A DNA stretch of 64,000 bases. Source: Pseudomonas mohnii (GTDB lineage: Bacteria > Pseudomonadota > Gammaproteobacteria > Pseudomonadales > Pseudomonadaceae). The position numbers and the translations under genes were made by a program. The notes beneath the pieces were generated by a model. The model was not told the DNA's origin. It saw only the letters and a list, made by a program, of their open reading frames with translations, and searched no databases. Location of the stretch: assembly GCF_900105115.1 (NCBI RefSeq), contig NZ_FNRV01000001.1, forward strand, positions 6,079,501 through 6,143,500, read 5' to 3'. Shown in pieces: positions 52,695-61,108 of this stretch. Position 1 is the first letter of the stretch; each line of letters opens with the position of its first letter.

Positions 52695-53489
52695 ATGAAT
52701 TTGGGTCTGGAAGGAAAAGTCGCGTTTGTTTCCGGAGGCAGTAAAGGCATCGGACGCGCCTGCGCGCAACTGCTGGCCGCTGAAGGTTGCAAAGTCATGG
52801 TTGCCGCACGCAACAGTGATGCAATCGAGCAAACGGTGGCGGCGTTGCGTGATGCCGGTGGCATTGCCAGTGGCGTGATTGCTGACCTGACCCGGCCTGG
52901 CGATGTGCAACGAGCAGTGGGGGTGGCACGGCAGACCTTTGGCTCGCCAGACATCGTCATCACCAATGTGCACGGTGGAGAGCCCAGCGATTTTCTTGAT
53001 GGGGATGCCGATGCCTTTCTCAATGCCTTTCAGAACCTGGTAATGAGTGTCGTGCACCTGGCGCGAGCAACCGTTCCGCATATGCGCGAGCAGCGCTGGG
53101 GACGTTTGTTGACCATAGGCACGGCCGCGGCCAAGGAGCCGGCGCCAGGCTTGAACCTGATGGCTGCAACCACCGCACGCGCGGCGGTCGTCACCTTGAA
53201 CAAATCCCTGGCCGATGAGTTCGCCGTCGATGGCATCACCGTCAACACGCTCGCCACGGGGTGGATCGCAACGACCACGATGCTCGAAGAAGTAGGGCGC
53301 ATGGCCAGGGAGCGCGGTATGGCCCCCGACGCGCTGCTGCAGCGCTTGACCAAGAGTATTCCCGTTGGCCGCGCGGGCGATCCTCAAGAGATCGCCTCGC
53401 TGGCGGTGTACCTGTGCTCCGCCCGGGCGGGTTACATCAATGGTTGCCTTATTCCTGTCGATGGCGGCAGCCATCGCAGTGCCTGGTAG
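52695..53489 (+). CDS. SDR family oxidoreductase
   Basis: This is a 264-residue SDR with SGGSKGIGRA near 12-21, VAARNSD after beta-2 (NADP preference possible), and IPVDGGSHRSAW at the end. The usual YxxxK site reads LMAATTARAAVV, so the catalytic Tyr and Lys are both missing; serine or threonine residues occupy the area. It may be a binding or atypical enzyme. ATG 52695 follows GGAG; it lies 85 bases after the RND gene and just before a CoA ligase. Confidence 0.88.
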   Translation: MNLGLEGKVAFVSGGSKGIGRACAQLLAAEGCKVMVAARNSDAIEQTVAALRDAGGIASGVIADLTRPGDVQRAVGVARQTFGSPDIVITNVHGGEPSDFLDGDADAFLNAFQNLVMSVVHLARATVPHMREQRWGRLLTIGTAAAKEPAPGLNLMAATTARAAVVTLNKSLADEFAVDGITVNTLATGWIATTTMLEEVGRMARERGMAPDALLQRLTKSIPVGRAGDPQEIASLAVYLCSARAGYINGCLIPVDGGSHRSAW

Positions 53490-53503
53490 TTAGCTGGAGT
53501 TGA

Positions 53504-55045
53504 ATGCCCATGACCCTGTTGCACGCCCCGACCCTGTGGCAATTGCTGGAACGGCGCGCGGAACTGACGCCGCAAGCCCCCATGCTGATCGATGGCCGCA
53601 AACACTTGCATATGACCTTTACCCAGGCACTGGATATTGCCGAGCGCTTGGCCGCGGGCTTTTACGAGCTCGGTATCAGTGCCGGCAGTCGGGTCACCTG
53701 GATGTTGCCCACAGGCTTGCCGGCCGTTATGACCGCCTTGGCCCTGGCGCGCCTGGGTGCTCTGCAGAACCCGATTATCTCGCTGTACGGTGAACGCGAG
53801 GTTCACGGTGTTCTTGAGGGAAATCGTTCGGAGTTCTTGCTGGTGCCCGATGACGGCGAGCGTGATTTTCCGGCGATGGCCGAACGCCTTTGCCAGCAGC
53901 TCGAGCGGCCGCCGCAGGTGATTGTCATGGGCAATCACCTGCCACGTGGGCGGGCGTCAAGTTTGCCGCCACCCCCCAGCGACGGTCAGGCCGTGCGCTG
54001 GGTCTATTACACCTCGGGCACGACCTCGCAACCCAAGGGCGCTTGTCACACGGACGACAGCTTGATGATCGGCGGGCGGAACCTGGCCAGATCAATGAGC
54101 GTCAGTGCCGCCGATGTCGGCAGCGTCGCTTTTCCGTACGCCCACATTGGCGGTGCGATGTACACCACCATGCTGCTGGCTTCGGGCATGAGCGCTGTAT
54201 TGCTCGACCGCTTTCAGGCCGAGGAAGCTGCTGAAATCTATCGCCGATATGCCGTGACACTCGCTGGCGGCAGCACAGCCCATTACCAGCTATTGCTTGC
54301 TGAACAAAGGCGCAATGCTCAAACACCTTTATTACCCGAGATGCGCGTGCTCTGCGGTGGGGGCGCTCCCAAACCGCCAGAACTCTATTACCAGGTCCGC
54401 GATGAGATAGGGTGCGGTCTGATTCATAACTACGGTATGACCGAAGTCCCGTTGATTTGCGCAGGCTTTGAGACCGATACGGACGAGCAGTTGGCCAATG
54501 CCGACGGCATACCCATGCAGGACATCGAATTACGGATTATCCGCTCTGACGGCAGCCTGGCAGGGGAGGGTGAATCGGGGGAAGTCCGGGTGCGCGGTAA
54601 GGCGGTGTTCAAAGGTTATACCGACCCTGCATTGAACGTGGTGTCATTCGATGACGACGGTTTTTTCCGAACCGGCGATCTGGGCATGCGCCGCCCCGAT
54701 GGTCGTATCGTTCTGACCGGGCGGCTCAAGGATGTGATTATCCGCAAGGGTGAGAACATTTCGGCCAAGGAAATCGAAGACCTGTTGTTCACCCATCCCA
54801 AAGTAGCAGCGGTAGCGGTCATCGGCCTGCCGGATGAACTGCGGGGTGAGCGTGTCTGCGCCGTCGTCGAACTGAAGCCGGGTGCTGCGGCATTGCAGTT
54901 CGAGGAGATGGTCGACTTCTTCATGCAGGCCAAGGTGATGCGGCAGAAGATTCCCGAGCAACTGGAAATCGTTGAGCAACTGCCGCGCAATCAAACCTTG
55001 AACAAAATTCTCAAGCACGTCCTGCGTGAGCAATACGCTCACTGA
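53504..55045 (+). CDS. Acyl-CoA ligase (AMP-forming)
   Basis: This is a 513-residue adenylate-forming enzyme with VYYTSGTTSQPKGA, IHNYGMTEVPLIC, FRTGDLGMRRPDG, and GRLKDVIIRKGENISAKEIEDLL. It activates a carboxylic acid to the CoA thioester. GGAG lies before ATG 53504, or the ATG six bases on. It is the fourth CoA ligase of the cluster and unlike the other three in the P-loop variant (TTSQPKG). The 3' end overlaps the convergent isochorismatase-like gene by 35 bases. Confidence 0.92.
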   Translation: MPMTLLHAPTLWQLLERRAELTPQAPMLIDGRKHLHMTFTQALDIAERLAAGFYELGISAGSRVTWMLPTGLPAVMTALALARLGALQNPIISLYGEREVHGVLEGNRSEFLLVPDDGERDFPAMAERLCQQLERPPQVIVMGNHLPRGRASSLPPPPSDGQAVRWVYYTSGTTSQPKGACHTDDSLMIGGRNLARSMSVSAADVGSVAFPYAHIGGAMYTTMLLASGMSAVLLDRFQAEEAAEIYRRYAVTLAGGSTAHYQLLLAEQRRNAQTPLLPEMRVLCGGGAPKPPELYYQVRDEIGCGLIHNYGMTEVPLICAGFETDTDEQLANADGIPMQDIELRIIRSDGSLAGEGESGEVRVRGKAVFKGYTDPALNVVSFDDDGFFRTGDLGMRRPDGRIVLTGRLKDVIIRKGENISAKEIEDLLFTHPKVAAVAVIGLPDELRGERVCAVVELKPGAAALQFEEMVDFFMQAKVMRQKIPEQLEIVEQLPRNQTLNKILKHVLREQYAH

Positions 55046-55649
55046 GCGCCGCAATGACCGACTCGCTGCCGCTCAAAGTGCTGTAGAGCGGCAGCAGGTT
55101 GCTGACGATAAAGTCGTGGCTTTGCGGTGTGGCACCGGCGATGCAGTCCTCGGGTACTACGACCTGATAACCCAGGTCTGATCCGCACAATGACAGGCCC
55201 GAAATGGCCACGTTGGTTGAAACACCCACCGGCACAAGGGTCGTCACCCCCATGTTACGCAAGATCGAATCCAGGTCGGTGCCGTGAAAACCCACCAGGC
55301 TGAAGCTGCGTGCATGCACGATGTCCGACTCGTGAGGTGCCACTTCCGGCACTGACTTCACGTCCTCTGAACCAACAATCATTCGGTTTTGCTTGGTCGA
55401 GCGGGCAATGATCACGCTGGTGCGCGGCAGGTCGACATAACCCGGGCGATGCGCCACGTGAAGGTGCAATACCGGCAGTCCGGCGGCCCTGAACGCCTCC
55501 GCCAGGCGGGCGATGCGCGGTAGCACACCACGTTGCTGAACCTGCTCTGCAAGCCCTGGAAAGTCAGACAGTTCAGGGTCGATGACACCCCGCTGGCATT
55601 CGCTGATGAGCAGCGCAGGGCGTTTTCCAGCTTCAAATCCTCTAGGCAT
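55011..55649 (-). CDS. Isochorismatase-like hydrolase with altered catalytic triad
   Basis: This is a 212-residue protein with the cysteine-hydrolase fold (ALLISECQRGVIDP, then VHARSFSLVGFHGTDLDSIL, then VGVSTNVAISG). In the family the triad is Asp, Lys, Cys; here those positions are Glu17, Arg114 and Ala148. A standard N-carbamoyl or amide hydrolase activity is therefore unlikely. It overlaps the end of the ligase gene and is divergent from the fused dehydrogenase at 55771, with an operator copy in the gap. Confidence 0.88.
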   Translation of the reverse strand: MPRGFEAGKRPALLISECQRGVIDPELSDFPGLAEQVQQRGVLPRIARLAEAFRAAGLPVLHLHVAHRPGYVDLPRTSVIIARSTKQNRMIVGSEDVKSVPEVAPHESDIVHARSFSLVGFHGTDLDSILRNMGVTTLVPVGVSTNVAISGLSLCGSDLGYQVVVPEDCIAGATPQSHDFIVSNLLPLYSTLSGSESVIAALSERIAHAGRA

Positions 55650-55726
55650 GAATTCCTCTCTGACAGATTGGCCACGACGGGCAGGTTGAAATAGTGGTTG
55701 ACACCGGCTGAGTATAGAATGAAAAC

Positions 55727-55739
55727 TGACATAACGTTA
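55727..55739. promoter_or_regulatory. Palindromic operator, copy 10 (one mismatch)
   Basis: AACTGAC-ATAAC-GTTAGTTAAT lies between the isochorismatase-like gene and the fused dehydrogenase start, 32 bases before ATG 55771. Confidence 0.6.
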
Positions 55740-55770
55740 GTTAATTGATTTAAACGTTCAGGAGTCTCTG

Positions 55771-58098
55771 ATGGGAGTAATTGCGGATCAATCGCTGTCA
55801 GCCATGCTGCGCCAATCGGCCGATGACTTTCTGACAGGATCGCACAGCCCATCGCGCTTGCGGGGCTGGATAGGCCGGGCGCGACCGGTGGAATCATCGT
55901 TATGGCACGACATCGCCGCGTTAGGCTGGACCGGGTTGCTGCTGCCGGAGGCACTGGGTGGCAGTGGCCTGGGCTTGCGCGAGGCGACAGTCCTGTGCGA
56001 GGTGATGGGGGAGCGCTTGTTCGCCGAGCCCTTTGTGGGATGTTGTGTGATGCCGTCACTGTTGCTCACGCAGGCGGACAATGGCCCCGCCACCGAGCAA
56101 TTGGCCGCCTGGCAGGTCAGTGGCGAACGCCTGCTGGCCCTGGCCTGGCAAGAACAGGCCGGGCAGATGGATCCGGACCTGATCGAGTGCCGGGTCGATC
56201 AAGGCCGGCTCAGCGGGCGCAAGGTCTTTGTGCTGGGGGCTGAACAGCAGTCAGTCTTGCTGGTGTCTGCCCTCGAACACGGCCAACCGGTGATCGTCGC
56301 CGTTGCTGCGAATGCCCCAGGCGTTCGTGTTGAAGCCTTCGCGGCAGGCATCGGGGCTCAGTACCATGTCGACTTCGATCAGGCGCCTGTGCTCTTTGAA
56401 CAGGCACTGCTCAGGGGGCAGCCGGCGCTCGATGCCTTGCAACTCAGCCTGGCAGGTGGACGTATTGCCCTGTCGGCGGAATTGGCGGGGCAGGCAGCGG
56501 GTTGCCTGCAACAGACTCTGGATTTCGTCAGCCAACGGGTGCAGTTCGAACGCCCGCTGGGCACCTTCCAGAGCATTCAACATCGCTGCGTTGACCTGAG
56601 CATCGAACAGACGCTGGCGAAGGCCAGTTTGCAGCATGCGCTGACCTGCCATGAGCAGGCACCTCTGACGCAGGCCAGTCAGGCCGCTATCAGTGCCGCT
56701 AAGGCGCGATGTGCTCAAGCCGCCATCCTGACCGGCAAGCAAGCCGTGCAACTGCATGGCGCAATGGGTTTTGCCGAGGAAGTGGACATCGGCCTGTACT
56801 TGCGGGCGGCGATGTTCGGATCGGCCTGGTTAGGGTCGGTCTGGGATCACCGCCGTCAATTTGCGAAGCTCACTGGCGAAAATCCTATTGAAGCGGCGCT
56901 AGAACCCTTCGAAGCGTCGAGCTCCAGTGATCCTCGCGAGTGGAGCGACGAGGAGTTTCGGGCACGCCTGCGTGTCTGGCTGACGGAGTTTTACCCCGAA
57001 CATTTGCGGCAGAACGATCGCCGGCCATTCCTGCGCCTGCGCGGCGACGACCTGACCGGCTGGCTGCGCTTGCTCAATGATCACGGCTGGCGTGCGCCTG
57101 CCTGGCCTCGTGAATACGGTGGCATGGGCATTTCCTTTCGTAAGCAGCTGATTTACCAGCAGGAGATGGAACGCGCGGGTGTCGGGCGGATTATCGACAA
57201 CGGTGAAACCCAACTCGGTCCGACCATCATCAAAGGTGGTACCGAGGAGCAACGTGCACGCATCCTGCCAAGGATCCTGGCCTGCGACGATATGTGGTGC
57301 CAGGGCTATTCCGAACCAGGCGCGGGTTCCGACCTGGCCAGCCTGCGTACCCGCGCAGATCTTGACGGCGATGAGTTCGTCGTCAATGGACAGAAAATCT
57401 GGACCACTCACGCCGCTGAATGCAGCCATATCTATGCGTTGGTGCGCACCGGCAAGTTTGAGAAAAAACAGCAGGGCATCAGTTTTCTGTTGATCGACCT
57501 GAGTGCTCCGGGTGTCAGCGTCCGGCCGATCGCCAACATTGCAGGCGAAGACGAGTTCTGCGAAGTGTTCTTCGACAACGTTCGCGTTCCGGCCAGCAAC
57601 CTGTTGGGCGAACTGCACCAGGGCTGGAGCCTGGCCAAAGCGTTGTTGGGCCATGAGCGGATCTGGCTGGGCAGCGCGGCGATGGCTGGCAGTGCGCTGG
57701 AACTGGCTGGGCGGCTTGTGACGGAAATGGGCCTGGCCAATGACCGTGGCGTGCTCGATCGACTGGCTTGTTTGCAAGCGGACCTGCATGACTACCGACT
57801 GTTCTACGCGCAAATCTGCGATCGCATCGCCGAAGCCGATGAACAACCGGGGCCGGAGGTTTCGATGCTCAAGGTTTACATCTCGGAGCTGTTGCAACGC
57901 ATCACCGAATTTTGCGCGGAAATCGCCGGTGATTTTGGCGGCATCGTTGGCGACGTTCAGATCGGCTCGCTGCTGACCGACTTGCACTGGCCGTTGATGA
58001 TGGCGCGGCCCGTATCGATCTATGCCGGCGCCAATGAGGTCCAGCGCGACATTCTGGCCAAGGCTGTCCTGAAACTGCCCAGTGCCCCTCGCACCTGA
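55771..58098 (+). CDS. Double-length acyl-CoA dehydrogenase (two fused ACAD modules)
   Basis: This is a 775-residue fusion of two ACAD modules. The N-terminal module (about 1-365) has a GKQAVQLHGAMGFAEEVDIG C-terminal motif but no TEPxxGSD loop. The C-terminal module (about 390-775) has QGYSEPGAGSDLASLRT, VVNGQKIWTTHAAE, and IYAGANEVQRDILAKAVL. The pattern (small-subunit-like half, then large-subunit-like half) mirrors the two-gene pairs at 40819/41976 and 61109/62248, as if a heteromer had been fused. It is followed by a true thiolase. Confidence 0.93.
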   Translation: MGVIADQSLSAMLRQSADDFLTGSHSPSRLRGWIGRARPVESSLWHDIAALGWTGLLLPEALGGSGLGLREATVLCEVMGERLFAEPFVGCCVMPSLLLTQADNGPATEQLAAWQVSGERLLALAWQEQAGQMDPDLIECRVDQGRLSGRKVFVLGAEQQSVLLVSALEHGQPVIVAVAANAPGVRVEAFAAGIGAQYHVDFDQAPVLFEQALLRGQPALDALQLSLAGGRIALSAELAGQAAGCLQQTLDFVSQRVQFERPLGTFQSIQHRCVDLSIEQTLAKASLQHALTCHEQAPLTQASQAAISAAKARCAQAAILTGKQAVQLHGAMGFAEEVDIGLYLRAAMFGSAWLGSVWDHRRQFAKLTGENPIEAALEPFEASSSSDPREWSDEEFRARLRVWLTEFYPEHLRQNDRRPFLRLRGDDLTGWLRLLNDHGWRAPAWPREYGGMGISFRKQLIYQQEMERAGVGRIIDNGETQLGPTIIKGGTEEQRARILPRILACDDMWCQGYSEPGAGSDLASLRTRADLDGDEFVVNGQKIWTTHAAECSHIYALVRTGKFEKKQQGISFLLIDLSAPGVSVRPIANIAGEDEFCEVFFDNVRVPASNLLGELHQGWSLAKALLGHERIWLGSAAMAGSALELAGRLVTEMGLANDRGVLDRLACLQADLHDYRLFYAQICDRIAEADEQPGPEVSMLKVYISELLQRITEFCAEIAGDFGGIVGDVQIGSLLTDLHWPLMMARPVSIYAGANEVQRDILAKAVLKLPSAPRT

Positions 58099-58131
58099 GG
58101 CCCGAGCCACCGTGAACAACCGGATAACATC

Positions 58132-59319
58132 ATGAGAGAAGCGGTTATTGTTTCAACTGCACGCACACCGATCGGCAAGGCCCATCGAGGTGCTCTGAAC
58201 GACATCAAGTCGCCGAGCCTGACAGCGCATGCATTGCTGCATAGCACCTTGCGAGCAGCGGTTGATCCCACTGAAGTCGAGGATGTGATCATTGGCGCAG
58301 CCATGGGGGCCGGGACCGCCGGGCGCAACCTGGCTCGCGCAGCGGCATTGCGGGCCGGCTTCGGCGTCGGCGTCGCCGGCTCCACCGTCGATCGGCAGTG
58401 TGCCTCGGGATTGATGGCGATCGGCATGGCCGCCAAGCAGATCATGGTCGATGGCATGGACATCGTCATTGGCGGCGGCTCAGAGAACGTCAGCGCGCTG
58501 ACCCCCGGCTACCTCGAGTGGGCGATACGCGACAAGGATCCGGATCTGGTGGAGCGGGTACCCTCTGCCTACATGCCGATGATCGAGACCGCCGAATATG
58601 TCGCTCGGCAGTACGGTATTTCGCGTCAGGCCCAAGATGAATTTTCCCTGCAGGCCATGCAGCGCGCCGTCGCGGCCCAGGCCAGAGGCGTCTTCGCCGA
58701 AGAAATCGCACCCCTACAGGTCTCGCAAAAGCTGGTCGACAAACAGAGCGGGGAGATCAGTTACAAGCGTTTCCTGTTCAGCGAAGACGAGTGCCTGCGT
58801 GCGAGCACAACCGCCGAAGGTCTGGCGGCACTCAAGCCAGTCATGGAGGGTGGCAGTATTACTGCTGGCAACGCCAGTCAGCTGTCTGACGGTGCCTCGG
58901 CCTGCCTGCTGATGGAAGCACGTGTTGCTGAACAACGCGGGTTGAATCCGCTGGGTGCCTATCGCGGATTGATCGTCACGGGCTGTGCACCGGAAGAAAT
59001 GGGCATTGGTCCGGTAACAGCGATTCCGAAGCTGCTGGGTAAACATGGCCTGACCATCGGCGATGTCGGCCTCTGGGAGTTGAATGAGGCATTTGCCTGC
59101 CAGGCCTTGTATTGCCGCGACCACTTGGGTATCGATCCGGAAATATTCAACGTCAATGGCGGTGGCATCGGCCTTGGTCATCCGTTCGGCATGACCGGTT
59201 CGCGTCTGGTGGGCAGTGCCTTGCTGGAAGGGCGTCGACGCGGCGTACGCTTCGTCGTGGTGAGTATGTGCGTGGGGGGCGGTATGGGCGCGGCAGGGTT
59301 GTTTGAAGTCTACCCTTGA
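58132..59319 (+). CDS. Thiolase (acetyl-CoA/3-ketoacyl-CoA acyltransferase)
   Basis: This is a 395-residue classical thiolase with all catalytic residues: nucleophile Cys90 (DRQCASG), His350 (GIGLGHPFGMTG) and Cys380 (VSMCVGGGMGA). It starts 33 bases after the fused dehydrogenase gene and ends at a 14-bp terminator. It releases acetyl- or propionyl-CoA from a 3-ketoacyl-CoA. It is the only complete thiolase among the three thiolase-fold proteins in the window, so it may serve all the beta-oxidation rounds. Confidence 0.95.
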   Translation: MREAVIVSTARTPIGKAHRGALNDIKSPSLTAHALLHSTLRAAVDPTEVEDVIIGAAMGAGTAGRNLARAAALRAGFGVGVAGSTVDRQCASGLMAIGMAAKQIMVDGMDIVIGGGSENVSALTPGYLEWAIRDKDPDLVERVPSAYMPMIETAEYVARQYGISRQAQDEFSLQAMQRAVAAQARGVFAEEIAPLQVSQKLVDKQSGEISYKRFLFSEDECLRASTTAEGLAALKPVMEGGSITAGNASQLSDGASACLLMEARVAEQRGLNPLGAYRGLIVTGCAPEEMGIGPVTAIPKLLGKHGLTIGDVGLWELNEAFACQALYCRDHLGIDPEIFNVNGGGIGLGHPFGMTGSRLVGSALLEGRRRGVRFVVVSMCVGGGMGAAGLFEVYP

Positions 59320-59340
59320 CCCATAACGCGACTTGAAAGG

Positions 59341-59373
59341 AAAGCCTGGAATCCGTACTGGATTCCAGGCTTT
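59341..59373 (+). terminator. Rho-independent terminator after the thiolase gene
   Basis: A perfect stem AAAGCCTGGAATCC / GGATTCCAGGCTTT encloses the loop GTACT and is followed by T residues. Confidence 0.9.
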
Positions 59374-59442
59374 TGCGTCCTGCCCAGGCTCAAAGGCGAC
59401 CATTGGCCAGCGGCACCATTGATAGAGTCGACGGAGTGGAAG

Positions 59443-59898
59443 ATGAACGTCACAAACCCATTGGCAGTCTTCATGATCGCTGCCTCCCTCTGTGCTTGCA
59501 CCACGTCAACCGAGCAAGTGATGACCGTTCCTTTGCTCCCCACTCAACGCAACGCCGGTCAGATTGCCAACGTGACACTGGCAAGCCGGGGCACACAAAC
59601 GGGATTCAGCTTTATCATCAGTGGCATTCCAGGTGGCGTTTCTCTGCCCTTGCGTCTCTACACCTTCATCTATAAGGGCAGCTGCCAGCAGCCTGGGCCT
59701 ATCGCATTTTCGATGAATGATCAGGTCAACACTGAACGTGCCGCAGTACGCGGCTGGACCTACTCAAGAAGCTTGCCTGTCGCCATGTCAGCGCTACTTT
59801 CAGGCGAATACTCGATCGTGGTGAGAACCGCGCCGTCCGATGGCAACGTCGATATTTTCTGCGGGGAAATCCCGCAAGGAACCCGGCGAAACAACTGA
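59443..59898 (+). CDS. Hypothetical lipoprotein
   Basis: This is a 151-residue protein. ATG 59443 has GGAG 6 bases upstream. The N-terminus PLAVFMIAASLCAC is a lipoprotein signal with the lipobox LCAC. The mature part starts CTTSTEQ and contains beta-rich segments (GFSFIISGIPGG, YTFIYKGSCQ) and two further cysteines that could form a disulfide. No domain is recognised. It lies after a terminator between catabolic units, without an operator; it may not belong to the pathway. Confidence 0.75.
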   Translation: MNVTNPLAVFMIAASLCACTTSTEQVMTVPLLPTQRNAGQIANVTLASRGTQTGFSFIISGIPGGVSLPLRLYTFIYKGSCQQPGPIAFSMNDQVNTERAAVRGWTYSRSLPVAMSALLSGEYSIVVRTAPSDGNVDIFCGEIPQGTRRNN

Positions 59899-59933
59899 TT
59901 TCGCCAGGACTCAGAGCAACGCCTTGCACGGTG

Positions 59934-60968
59934 TCACAGCAGATTGCAGTTGACCGGTTCGCCAGCGTCTTCCAGGACTTTTAGCGGTCCCTGGGTACTG
60001 CCTGTCGCCTCATAGAACTGCTCGCACCAGGTCCGCAGCGCGGTATAACCGGCGACGTCCTGTCTGGCATAGATCGGCCTTTGCACAAACTTCTGGTGTC
60101 TCCAGATCACCGCGTCCTCTTCGAAAAGAACGCGCGTATGCCGTGCCATTTGTCGAACGGATTCGGGCATGTGCTCAGGAGACTTTGGATCGCGCCGGAA
60201 GTAGTAGCTCACGCGCAGGTCTGATTTTTCATCGTCGATGGGCGTGCAGGACAGCACCAGTCGGCGCGCCAATACCGGATGATCGAATATCGAGAAGTTC
60301 AGACCGACCCCGGCATTGCGCGCATGCAGCAGCATCGCGACTTCCTTGGTGACTTTTGAGCGAAACCCCATGGTCGACTTCCAGATCGCCGTGCTGGTAT
60401 CGAAGGCCAGCAGGAGCGGGTCTTCCGGGGCATTGTGGGCAAAGCGGAAGTGCATGGTATCGGCAGCGTTTTCTGTAATCAGTTGCGGATGGATGGGTTC
60501 CTCAGGCGCGAGGACCACGGCATCGGGATAGCACGGGTAAAAATCGGCGGGATCTGCCGGGTGTTCGGGGTGATCGAAAACGTCGGGCAACCAGCCGTCG
60601 CGGGGTGGACCACCGGCCGGATCGTGCCACAGGAACATGATGCCGTGCTGTTCGACGACGTCCCACTTGCGCAGCTTTTTGCGAATGGGATGGTCCTGAT
60701 AGGGAATCAAGGCGTTCTCACCTTTGGTGTTCCACTGCCAGCCATGGTAAGGGCACGCGATGCAGTCGCCTTTGACTTTGCCGCCATAACCCAAATGCGC
60801 ACCCATGTGGTGGCAGTGGGCATCGAGTACGGCAAGCTCGCCTGCTTCGCTACGGAATGCCACCAGGTCATGCCCAAGGTATTTCATCGGCTTGACCGCG
60901 CCTGGGGCCAGTTCATCGCTCCAGCCGATCTGGAACCAACCGGTCGGTTTCATGGAAAGGTTCAACAT
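59934..60968 (-). CDS. KshA-like Rieske non-heme iron oxygenase
   Basis: This is a 344-residue oxygenase. Rieske ligands are Cys52 and His54 (AHCHHMGAHLG) and Cys72 and His75 (ACPYHGWQW). The mononuclear iron facial site is formed by Asp170/His173/His178 in ADTMHFRFAH plus a later acidic residue. Length and motifs recall 3-ketosteroid 9-alpha-hydroxylase oxygenase (KshA). It hydroxylates a bulky ring using electrons from a separate reductase, which is not in the window. ATG 60968 follows GAGG; an adjacent GTG is less likely. It lies downstream of a terminator and is probably transcribed alone. Confidence 0.9.
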   Translation of the reverse strand: MLNLSMKPTGWFQIGWSDELAPGAVKPMKYLGHDLVAFRSEAGELAVLDAHCHHMGAHLGYGGKVKGDCIACPYHGWQWNTKGENALIPYQDHPIRKKLRKWDVVEQHGIMFLWHDPAGGPPRDGWLPDVFDHPEHPADPADFYPCYPDAVVLAPEEPIHPQLITENAADTMHFRFAHNAPEDPLLLAFDTSTAIWKSTMGFRSKVTKEVAMLLHARNAGVGLNFSIFDHPVLARRLVLSCTPIDDEKSDLRVSYYFRRDPKSPEHMPESVRQMARHTRVLFEEDAVIWRHQKFVQRPIYARQDVAGYTALRTWCEQFYEATGSTQGPLKVLEDAGEPVNCNLL

Positions 60969-61046
60969 CACACGGTCCTCTTGGTTTTTGTTATAGCGGT
61001 GTGTTTGTTGTCATGGGTGCCCCGCGGGGCGTGTGAAGCCGCTTTG

Positions 61047-61080
61047 AAAAATCCGGAGCCTTATGCAGGTCCGGATTTTT
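61047..61080 (-). terminator. Hairpin terminator of the right-hand ACAD operon
   Basis: AAAAATCCGGA / TCCGGATTTTT encloses a 12-base loop, 28 bases beyond the stop of the dehydrogenase at 61109 (minus strand). Confidence 0.8.
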
Positions 61081-61108
61081 ATGGCAAACGGGGAAGGGCG
61101 AACACCCC

